DNA of 64,000 nt from positions 682,001-746,000 of the forward strand of contig JAWKVX010000004.1 in assembly GCA_041397825.1 (NCBI GenBank), read 5' to 3'. The first letter of the stretch is position 1. Every line of letters starts with the position of its first letter. The translations under genes and the position numbers were made by a program. The stretch comes from JANNSX01 sp041397825 (GTDB taxonomy: Bacteria; Pseudomonadota; Alphaproteobacteria; Rhizobiales; Hyphomicrobiaceae). A model generated the notes under the pieces. The model saw nothing but the letters and a program-made list of their open reading frames with translations, was not told the origin of the DNA and searched no databases. Below, in pieces: positions 52,558-59,155 of this stretch.

Positions 52558-52626
52558 TTTTGATCAGGATCAAAGCGCACCGGGCCCCATCGCCCGCAGC
52601 CTCTCGCGATCGTTTGTCTACAAACG
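52558..52626 (+). promoter_or_regulatory. FNR/FixK-type box plus MarR-type palindrome
   Basis: A perfect anaerobox TTGAT-CAGG-ATCAA lies at 52560-52573 (with flanking T and A the repeat is TTTGATC-AG-GATCAAA). A 16-bp perfect inverted repeat, CGTTTGT-CT-ACAAACG, lies at 52611-52626, 9 bp before the start codon. If the first box is at -41.5, transcription starts near 52608 and the palindrome would cover about +3 to +18. This arrangement suggests activation under low oxygen by FNR/FixK and repression by the cluster's own MarR protein. Binding is inferred. Confidence 0.6.
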
Positions 52627-52635
52627 AGTGAGGCC

Positions 52636-54210
52636 ATGGCCGACCTATTGGAAAGACCCGCACGCCGGGGCGGGCGCGGCAGAGCACCGGTCGAAGAGCC
52701 CGTTCCCCATGCCTTCCGCGATGTCGGTCGAGCGCGACGTCCGGGATCCGCCCTCCTCGACGATGCCGCGATCGCTCAGGTCGTCGGCCGCGCCAAGGCG
52801 CTCCTTGCGGACTACGGCGTGATCGTGATGCATCGCGAGGCGGCACAAAGGCTGGCGGCAGCCGGGGCCCGCGACGGGCGCGATGCCAACCGCTACCGCT
52901 TTCCGATACCGCTGATCGAGGAGGCGCTTGCCACCACGCCGCGCTCGGTCCGCCTCTGCGGCAAGTCACCTGAGCGCGATCTGCCTTTGCCCCGGCATGA
53001 TCTTGGCTTTGTCATGCGCACGGGCACCGGCGCCCATGGTTTTGTCGATCCCCATGACGGCAGCTATCACAAGATGATGCTCGACGATGTCGGCATGATT
53101 GCCCAGATCGCGAGCCATCTGGACGAGGTGGGTTTCATCGCTCACCCCTTCGTACATGGCGTGCCGGAGCTCACCGCCGACATTCATTCCTTCGCGCGGG
53201 TCGTCACCTCGACCGACAAACACTGCTGGATACAGCCCTACAACAAGGAGAACGTCGCCTATCTATTGCGCATCGCTGCCGCCGCCGCCGGCGGCGAGGA
53301 CCGTCTCAGGGCGCGCCCGATTGCGAGTTGCATCGTCTGCTCGTTCACCCCCCTCGAGTTCAAGGTGATGGACCTGGAGGCCATGCTGGCCTGCGGACGC
53401 TACGGGGTGCCGATTCATGCCTGCAGCCTGCCCTCGGGCGGCGGCACGGCCCCGATCACCGTTCCGGGCCTCGTGCTGATGGCGGCGGCCGAGATCCTGG
53501 CCATGGTCGTCATGGCCCATGTTCTAGCGCCCGGAGCGCCGGTCATCGCGACGCCGCTGATGTTCACGCTCGACATGCGGACCGGCCGCTCGCTGCAGGC
53601 CTGTGTCGAGTCGCTCCAGGCTGCCGGCATGGCCATCGAGGTCGTCAAGCGCGGATTCGGTCTCGTCGCTCATACCTATGGCGCTGGCTCCGACACGCCG
53701 GATGTCGATGTTCAGTCCATGGCCGAGCGCGCGTTGCTCGGCCAGACCGTCTCACTGGCTGGCGCAGACATCCTCGGTGGGGTTGGCCAGCTCGAATGCG
53801 CCACCGTTTTCAGCCCGGTGCAGGCCGTGCTCGACAACGAGGTCGGCGGCATGCTTCGCCGCTTCAGCCGCATGCCCGAGATCAACGACGAGACCTTCGA
53901 CTGGCCCGAGCTTTCCTCCATTCGCGCCGGCGGACATTTTCTCGACAGCCGTCACACCTTGCGCCACTGCCGCCAGCAGCTCGTGCCGCACGCCTTTCTG
54001 AGACAGGGTCGCGACGATTACGAGAAAAGCGGACGGCGCACGGCCGCCGACGCGGCGCGCGACATCTGCCTGGAGCTCATGGCCAAGGCGCCGCCTCCGG
54101 GGTTGCCCGACGAGACCGCCCGCCGCGAGATCGAGGCCATCGTTGCCGACGCCGACCGGGAAATCCTTGCGCTTGCCAAGGCCAATGCCGGGGCGCGTGC
54201 GGAGATTTGA
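52636..54210 (+). CDS. MttB-family (trimethylamine methyltransferase-like) protein, second copy
   Basis: COG5598 TIM-barrel protein of 524 residues, clearly related to but distinct from the one at 18312. Landmarks are VMRTGTGAHGFVDPHDG, ASCIVCSFTPLEFK, HACSLPSGGGTAPITVPGL and GLVAHTYGAGSDTPDVD. There is no in-frame TAG, so no pyrrolysine. The protein heads the 6-hydroxynicotinate reductase/molybdenum hydroxylase cluster, where a demethylation role is not obvious; it could remove an N-methyl group from a heterocycle or catalyse a different reaction. A perfect FNR/FixK box and MarR-type palindrome precede it. No corrinoid protein gene is adjacent. Confidence 0.85.
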   Translation: MADLLERPARRGGRGRAPVEEPVPHAFRDVGRARRPGSALLDDAAIAQVVGRAKALLADYGVIVMHREAAQRLAAAGARDGRDANRYRFPIPLIEEALATTPRSVRLCGKSPERDLPLPRHDLGFVMRTGTGAHGFVDPHDGSYHKMMLDDVGMIAQIASHLDEVGFIAHPFVHGVPELTADIHSFARVVTSTDKHCWIQPYNKENVAYLLRIAAAAAGGEDRLRARPIASCIVCSFTPLEFKVMDLEAMLACGRYGVPIHACSLPSGGGTAPITVPGLVLMAAAEILAMVVMAHVLAPGAPVIATPLMFTLDMRTGRSLQACVESLQAAGMAIEVVKRGFGLVAHTYGAGSDTPDVDVQSMAERALLGQTVSLAGADILGGVGQLECATVFSPVQAVLDNEVGGMLRRFSRMPEINDETFDWPELSSIRAGGHFLDSRHTLRHCRQQLVPHAFLRQGRDDYEKSGRRTAADAARDICLELMAKAPPPGLPDETARREIEAIVADADREILALAKANAGARAEI

Positions 54211-54249
54211 AGGCGATGCTTGACAGGCACGCGCTTCGCTCGCAGGCTA

Positions 54250-54261
54250 TTTGTGTGCAAA
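54250..54261. promoter_or_regulatory. second MarR-type palindrome
   Basis: TTTGTGTGCAAA matches TTTGTCTACAAA at 52613-52624 in 10 of 12 bases; both fit TTTGTnTrCAAA. It lies in the 75-bp gap before the reductase gene, 25 bp upstream of its ATG. It is probably a second operator for the MarR regulator at 57845. Confidence 0.5.
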
Positions 54262-54285
54262 CAATCCGGTTGTCGGGGCTTTCCC

Positions 54286-55776
54286 ATGTCTGATCCGGTA
54301 GCCGAGACGAAAGCGGGCGACGGCAAGATCCGCTGTGATGCCTGTCCGGTGCTTTGCTACATCCGTGACGGCATGTCCGGTGCGTGCGATCGCTACGCCA
54401 ATCACGACGGCCGACTGGTCCGCCTGGACCCGCACGTCGTTCTTGATCGCACCTTGGCTGGCGGCGGCAAGGTCGTCCCCTTCAACGCCCAGCGTGGTTG
54501 GAACGGCGAGATCGTATCAGGACCCGACACCTTCATCACCGCGATCGGCGCCGGCACGACCTATCCGGATTACAAGCCCGCCCCCTTCATCGTCTCCTCG
54601 AAGGTGGATGGCATCGACATGGTGACAGTCGTCACCGAAGGCATCTTCAGCTACTGCGGCGTCAAGCTGAAGATCGACACCGATCGCCACCTGGGCCCGG
54701 AGCGGAGTCTGGTGCGGGCCGAGGGCGAGCCGGTCGGCCATGTCACGACCGGCGAGTACGGCTCGCAGATGCTGTCGCTCGGGGGCGTCCATCACCTGAC
54801 GGGCGGCAGCAAGAAGGAAGGTCGCGTCACCTGCGAAACGCTTCTGACGCTATGCAATGGCGGTGCCGTCGAGCTCACGGTCGATGACGGCGTTGCCGTC
54901 GTCGTCGAGGCCGGAGCGCCGCCCATCGTCAACGGCGTCAAGGAGGAGCGCATGCGGGTCGGCTGCGGATCGGCGACGATCGGCATGTTCGCCCGTCAGT
55001 GGCACGGTAAAATCGACGACGTGGTCGTCGTCGACGATCACATCACCGGCGTTCTCTCCGAGCACCAGGCCGGGAAGTTCCTCGGCGTTCCCGACACCGG
55101 CATCAAGATCAAGGGGCGCCGCTCCACACCGGGTCGCTACTTCCGCGTCGCCAATCCGGGCACCGGCTGGGGTGGCACCGATATCTCCGATCCGCTGACC
55201 ATCCTCGGGCCGTTCGATCCGAAGGAGGCCTGGCCCGGACTGCGTCTCTTGATGGTCTCGACCACCGGCGAGCAGCACGCCTATTTCGAGCTCGACGACT
55301 CCCTGCAGCCCGTGATCAAGGACCTGCCTGCGGACCTCAGGATCTCGGTCGACCGCATCAAGGAGAACTGCGAGCCGGCCTTGTGCACCGTGCTGTTCAT
55401 GGGCGGCGCCGGCGGCTCTCTCCGCGCCGGAGTGACCGAGAACCCGGTCCGCCTCACCCTCTCCGTCAAGGAGGCGCTGACCCGGGTGACCTCGGGCGGC
55501 GCGCCGGTCTATCTCTGGCCGGGCGGTGGCATCACCTTCATGGTCGACGTCACGCGGCTCCCCGCCAACGCCTTCGGCTACGTTCCGACGCCCGCGCTGG
55601 TCGCACCGATCGAGTTCACGATGCGCCGTGAGGACTATGTGGCCCTCGGCGGCCACACCAACGAGATTCGGGACATCGCCACGCTGACATTCAGGGACGG
55701 CGTCCGACCGGAGCCGCGGCGCGAGGACAATCCATGGCCGCTGCTGCCGCCATCCCGAGGCCAGGGCCATGCCTGA
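54286..55776 (+). CDS. 6-hydroxynicotinate reductase-like iron-sulfur protein
   Basis: Protein of 496 residues matching the family annotated as 6-hydroxynicotinate reductase. The N-terminal cysteine cluster is C17, C20, C24 and C34 (RCDACPVLCYIRDG, then SGACDRY), likely binding an iron-sulfur cluster. Middle landmarks are TGEYGSQMLSLGGVHHLTGG and the VGCGSATIGMF and GRRSTPGRYF segments. In nicotinate fermenters and in Azorhizobium the enzyme reduces 6-hydroxynicotinate to 1,4,5,6-tetrahydro-6-oxonicotinate with ferredoxin as donor. The start at 54286 fits because a longer frame to 54220 would include the palindrome at 54250. The next gene overlaps by 8 bp. Family recognition is from memory; the substrate could be a related heterocycle. 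Confidence 0.75.
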   Translation: MSDPVAETKAGDGKIRCDACPVLCYIRDGMSGACDRYANHDGRLVRLDPHVVLDRTLAGGGKVVPFNAQRGWNGEIVSGPDTFITAIGAGTTYPDYKPAPFIVSSKVDGIDMVTVVTEGIFSYCGVKLKIDTDRHLGPERSLVRAEGEPVGHVTTGEYGSQMLSLGGVHHLTGGSKKEGRVTCETLLTLCNGGAVELTVDDGVAVVVEAGAPPIVNGVKEERMRVGCGSATIGMFARQWHGKIDDVVVVDDHITGVLSEHQAGKFLGVPDTGIKIKGRRSTPGRYFRVANPGTGWGGTDISDPLTILGPFDPKEAWPGLRLLMVSTTGEQHAYFELDDSLQPVIKDLPADLRISVDRIKENCEPALCTVLFMGGAGGSLRAGVTENPVRLTLSVKEALTRVTSGGAPVYLWPGGGITFMVDVTRLPANAFGYVPTPALVAPIEFTMRREDYVALGGHTNEIRDIATLTFRDGVRPEPRREDNPWPLLPPSRGQGHA

Positions 55777-56677
55777 GGCCGCCGTCGCGCTCGGCCGACA
55801 AGGCAATCCCGTCGCGCCGCACCGCGCCTTACTCGGCGACGGACGCCTGCATCTCCAGGACGGGCCGATCGATCTCGTCGTCGAGGCTTTCGGCGCGGCC
55901 GACGGCGTCGCCGCCGCGTATCGTGCGGCCGCAGACCGTTTCGAGGGCCTGCTCGGGGGGCTATGCACCGAGCTTGCCGAGCTGCGCCGCCCAGTCGCCC
56001 CAGGGCCATGCCGCCTCCACGATCCGATCGCCCGCCGCATGCATGAGGCTGTCGCGCCCTATGCCACTCGCGGTCTCATCACACCAATGGCCGCGGTCGC
56101 CGGGGCCGTGGCCGAGGCCATCCTCGCCGCCATGATCGCTGCCGGCGAAATAGACCGAGCTTACGTCAACAACGGCGGCGACATCGCCTTGCACCTCGCC
56201 CCCGGACAGGCCTTCGACATCGGTTTGGTCGATCGACCCGATCGACCGTCCCTCTTCGCCAGGGCCAGGCTCAGTACGGCCGACGGCATCGGCGGCATCG
56301 CCACCAGCGGCTGGCGTGGGCGAAGCTTCTCGCTCGGCATCGCCGATGCGGTCACCGTCCTGGCAGGCCATGCCGCTGATGCCGATGCCGCCGCGACGAT
56401 CATTGCCAATGCCGTCGACCTGCCGAACCATCCGGGCATTCTCCGCCAGCCGGCCGATCAGCTGCAGCCCGACACAGATCTCGGCCCGACCCTCGTCACT
56501 CGCGCGGTTCCAGATTTGTCCCCCACCGAGCGCGCATGCGCCCTCGATGCGGGCGCAGAAACCGCCGGGCGCGCACTTCGTGCGGCACGCGTCCGCGCCG
56601 TGGCCTTGCATCTTCAGGGCGAAACCCGCATCGTCGGTCACGGCCTAACGGCCCTTCCGGAGGCGAGCCATGCCTGA
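55769..56677 (+). CDS. UPF0280 family protein (ApbE-like)
   Basis: Protein of 302 residues. The family's central block is visible: HDPIARRMHEAVAPYATRG, then AGAVAEAILAAMIAAG and AYVNNGGDIALHL, followed by GIGGIATSGWRGRSFSLGIAD. UPF0280 proteins are structurally related to ApbE, which transfers FMN to proteins, and the NNGGD segment resembles the ApbE nucleotide-binding loop. It could flavinylate or otherwise mature the neighbouring reductase. It overlaps both neighbours by 8 bp, so strict co-expression is expected. Confidence 0.8.
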   Translation: MPEAAVALGRQGNPVAPHRALLGDGRLHLQDGPIDLVVEAFGAADGVAAAYRAAADRFEGLLGGLCTELAELRRPVAPGPCRLHDPIARRMHEAVAPYATRGLITPMAAVAGAVAEAILAAMIAAGEIDRAYVNNGGDIALHLAPGQAFDIGLVDRPDRPSLFARARLSTADGIGGIATSGWRGRSFSLGIADAVTVLAGHAADADAAATIIANAVDLPNHPGILRQPADQLQPDTDLGPTLVTRAVPDLSPTERACALDAGAETAGRALRAARVRAVALHLQGETRIVGHGLTALPEASHA

Positions 56678-57254
56678 CGTCAAGATCCGCAAGCTTCTCG
56701 TCACCGTGGAGGAGACGATGCACGAAGGCGGCCCTGCCCCCCTAAGACCGTACCGGCAGGGTGCGGTCCTGACCGTCATCCACAACCCCTTTGCCGGCCG
56801 CTATGTCCAGGACATTCAGCCCTTCATGAAGGACCTGGAGCCACTCGGGCTGATGATGGCCGAGCGGCTCGTCGCCGCGCTCGGCGGCAGGCCGGCTGAG
56901 ATCGAGGCCTACGGCAAGGGCGCCATCGTCGGCGAGGCGGGCGAGCTCGAGCACGGCGCGCTCTGGCACGCGCCCGGCGGCTACGGCATGCGCAAAGTGC
57001 TCGGCGACACGAAGGCCATCGTGCCGTCGACGAAGAAGGTGGGCGGGCCCGGAACACGGCTCGACATGCCGCTCGCCCATGTGAACGCGGCCTATGTCCG
57101 CAGCCACTTCGGCACGCTTGAGGTCGGTCTCGCCGACGCACCCCGGGCGGATGAGATCGTCTATGCCCTCGCCATGGCGACGGGGCCGCGCGTACATGCG
57201 CGCTCCGGCGGTCTCCAGGCGAGCGAGATCACGGGAAAGGATGGATTGAGATGA
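56670..57254 (+). CDS. DUF1185 (amino acid synthesis family) protein, copy 1
   Basis: Protein of 194 residues. It starts with IRKLLVTVEETMHEGG and contains VIHNPFAGRYVQDIQPF, EAYGKGAIVGEAGELEHGA and the VPSTKKVGGPGTRLDMPLAH block, which mark the DUF1185 family. The biochemical role is not established. It is followed, with a 4-bp overlap, by a paralogue of identical length, so the pair may form a heteromer. In this cluster a ring-opening or hydrolytic step is plausible, but that is a guess. Confidence 0.82.
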   Translation: MPDVKIRKLLVTVEETMHEGGPAPLRPYRQGAVLTVIHNPFAGRYVQDIQPFMKDLEPLGLMMAERLVAALGGRPAEIEAYGKGAIVGEAGELEHGALWHAPGGYGMRKVLGDTKAIVPSTKKVGGPGTRLDMPLAHVNAAYVRSHFGTLEVGLADAPRADEIVYALAMATGPRVHARSGGLQASEITGKDGLR

Positions 57255-57835
57255 GTGCGAGGATCCGCAAGCTCGTGACCTTCGTCGAGGAGACGCGCGA
57301 GGAGGGCGGCAAGGCCGTGACGCCACCGACGCGCAGGGCGGCCGCCGTCGCCGTCATCGAGAACCCGTTCGCCGGCCGCTATGTCGAGGACCTGAGCCCC
57401 CTGATCGAAGCGAGTGAGGAGCTCGGCAAGTTGCTCGCCGAGAAGGCCGTCGCCGCGCTCGGCATCGACGGCGCGCATGTCGAGAGCTATGGGAAGGCTG
57501 CGGCCGTCGGCGAGAACGGTGAGCTCGAGCACGCCGCCGCCCTCCTGCATCCAAAGCTCGGCGCGCCCTTCCGCAAGGTGCTCGGCAAGGGTGCGGCTTT
57601 GATCCCGTCGTCGAAAAAGCGCGGCGGCCCGGGCGTCGCACTCGACATCCCGCTCGGCCACAAGGACGCCGCCTTCGTCCGAAGCCATTTCGACGGCATG
57701 GAGGTCCGCATCAACGACGCTCCCCGCGCCAACGAGATTGTCGTTGCGGTTGCCGTGACCGACAGCGGCCGGCCGCATCCCCGCGTCGGCGGTCTCGCCA
57801 AGCACGAGATCAAGGGCGAGGATGGATTGCGCTGA
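57251..57835 (+). CDS. DUF1185 (amino acid synthesis family) protein, copy 2
   Basis: Tandem paralogue of the preceding gene, also 194 residues, with the same landmarks: IRKLVTFVEETREEGG, VIENPFAGRYVEDLSPL, ESYGKAAAVGENGELEHAAAL and IPSSKKRGGPGVALDIPLGHKDAAFVRSHFD. The histidine in LEH, the two lysines in SKK and the aspartate in LDIPLGH are kept in both copies and are candidates for the active site. The copies differ clearly elsewhere, so the duplication is old. The start overlaps copy 1 by 4 bp. Confidence 0.82.
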   Translation: MSARIRKLVTFVEETREEGGKAVTPPTRRAAAVAVIENPFAGRYVEDLSPLIEASEELGKLLAEKAVAALGIDGAHVESYGKAAAVGENGELEHAAALLHPKLGAPFRKVLGKGAALIPSSKKRGGPGVALDIPLGHKDAAFVRSHFDGMEVRINDAPRANEIVVAVAVTDSGRPHPRVGGLAKHEIKGEDGLR

Positions 57836-57844
57836 GCGGACGCC

Positions 57845-58312
57845 ATGAGCTTTCCGGGAGAGGACCTAGACGACCAACGCCCGCGACGACGGCCTCGGGC
57901 CGGCGCTTACCGTCTTGAGGAGCAGGTCGGCTTCGTGCTTCGCAAGGTCAACCAGCGTCACACCGGCATCTTCTCCTCGATGATTGGCGACGAGACGACG
58001 CCGATGCAGTGGGCGGTCATCGCCAAGCTGCGCGAGCGCGGCCCGCTCTCGCAGAATCTGCTCGGTCGCGAGACCGCCATGGACGCGGCCACCGTCAAGG
58101 GCGTGGTCGATCGCCTGACGAAGCGGGGAACGGTGGTCACCGCAGCCGATGCGCGGGATCAGCGGCGGCTCAAGGTCTCGCTGACGCCGGCGGGCATGAA
58201 GTTGGCGGGCCAGTTGGTGGCTCACGCCTTTGCCATCACCGAGGCGACACTCTCGCCCTTGGATGCGAGAGAGCGCAAGCAGCTCTTGGTCCTCCTCACG
58301 AAGATTGCATGA
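57845..58312 (+). CDS. MarR family transcriptional regulator
   Basis: Regulator of 155 residues. The winged helix is seen in TPMQWAVIAKLRERGPLSQNLLGRETAMDAATVKGVVDRL, with the wing DARDQRRLKVSLTPAG and dimer helices on both sides (LEEQVGFVLRKVNQRH and the terminal LSPLDARERKQLLVLL). It lies inside the operon, 9 bp after copy 2 of DUF1185. It probably binds the TTTGTnTrCAAA palindromes at 52613 and 54250 and responds to the pathway substrate, as BadR and other MarR regulators of aromatic pathways do. That is an inference. Confidence 0.88.
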   Translation: MSFPGEDLDDQRPRRRPRAGAYRLEEQVGFVLRKVNQRHTGIFSSMIGDETTPMQWAVIAKLRERGPLSQNLLGRETAMDAATVKGVVDRLTKRGTVVTAADARDQRRLKVSLTPAGMKLAGQLVAHAFAITEATLSPLDARERKQLLVLLTKIA

Positions 58313-58318
58313 GCGCGC

Positions 58319-59152
58319 ATGTACCTCCGGCCCGCCAAGCTCGACGACGCTCTCAAGGCCCTGGCCGAGCCTGGCCGGCGCGTGCTCGCCGGCGGCACGG
58401 ACGTTTTCCCGGCACAGGGCGACCGGCAGCTGACCGGAGCGCTGATCGACATCTCCGGCATCGACGAGCTCAGCCGGATCGAGCGCCGCGAGGGTTGCAT
58501 CCGCTTCGGCGGCGGCGTGACGTGGAGCACCCTGCTGCGCCACCCGTTGCCTCGTGCCTTCGATGGCCTGAAGGCAGCCGCGCGCGAGATCGGCTCCGTG
58601 CAGATCCAGAATACCGGAACCATCGCCGGCAATCTCTGCAATGCCTCGCCCGCCGCCGACGGCGTGCCGGCCCTGCTCGTTCTCGATGCCGTGCTCGAGA
58701 TTGCCTCACTTGCCAACGGCGTCCGCAGGCTGCCGCTGCAGCAGTTCATCACGGGCTATCGTCAAACCACCCTCGCGCCTGGCGAGATCGTCACCGCCAT
58801 CGAGATCCCGGATACGATCGACGGTCCCTCCTGCTTCCTGAAGCTCGGTACCCGACGCTATCTCGTCATCTCGATCGCTATGGTCGCGGTCGTCATCGAG
58901 GCGCGGGACGGGGCGATTGCCAAGGCCCGCATCGCCGTTGGCGCGTGCTCTCCGGTCGCCCAGCGCCAGCCTGACGCCGAGGCGGCACTCGTCGGCCAAC
59001 CATGCACGCCCGCGACCGCCCGCCAGATCGAGGACAGCCATTTGACCGGACTCGCGCCGATCGACGACGTGAGAGCGACGGCGGGCTATCGCCGTGAGGC
59101 CGCGCTGACTCTCGTCCGGCGCGCCATCGCCCAACTGACGGCGGGAGGTTGA
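58319..59152 (+). CDS. molybdenum hydroxylase FAD-binding subunit (CoxM/XdhB type)
   Basis: FAD subunit of 277 residues. The N terminus begins MYLRPAKLDDALKAL and has the FAD pyrophosphate loop AGGTDVFPAQGDRQ. The second FAD segment is QNTGTIAGNLCNASPAADGVPALLVLDA, a strong family signature, and the C terminus contains ATAGYRREAALTLVRRAI. It transfers electrons from the 2Fe-2S centres of its partner. The gene starts 6 bp after the MarR stop and ends 3 bp before the large subunit. Confidence 0.9.
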   Translation: MYLRPAKLDDALKALAEPGRRVLAGGTDVFPAQGDRQLTGALIDISGIDELSRIERREGCIRFGGGVTWSTLLRHPLPRAFDGLKAAAREIGSVQIQNTGTIAGNLCNASPAADGVPALLVLDAVLEIASLANGVRRLPLQQFITGYRQTTLAPGEIVTAIEIPDTIDGPSCFLKLGTRRYLVISIAMVAVVIEARDGAIAKARIAVGACSPVAQRQPDAEAALVGQPCTPATARQIEDSHLTGLAPIDDVRATAGYRREAALTLVRRAIAQLTAGG

Positions 59153-59155
59153 GCC

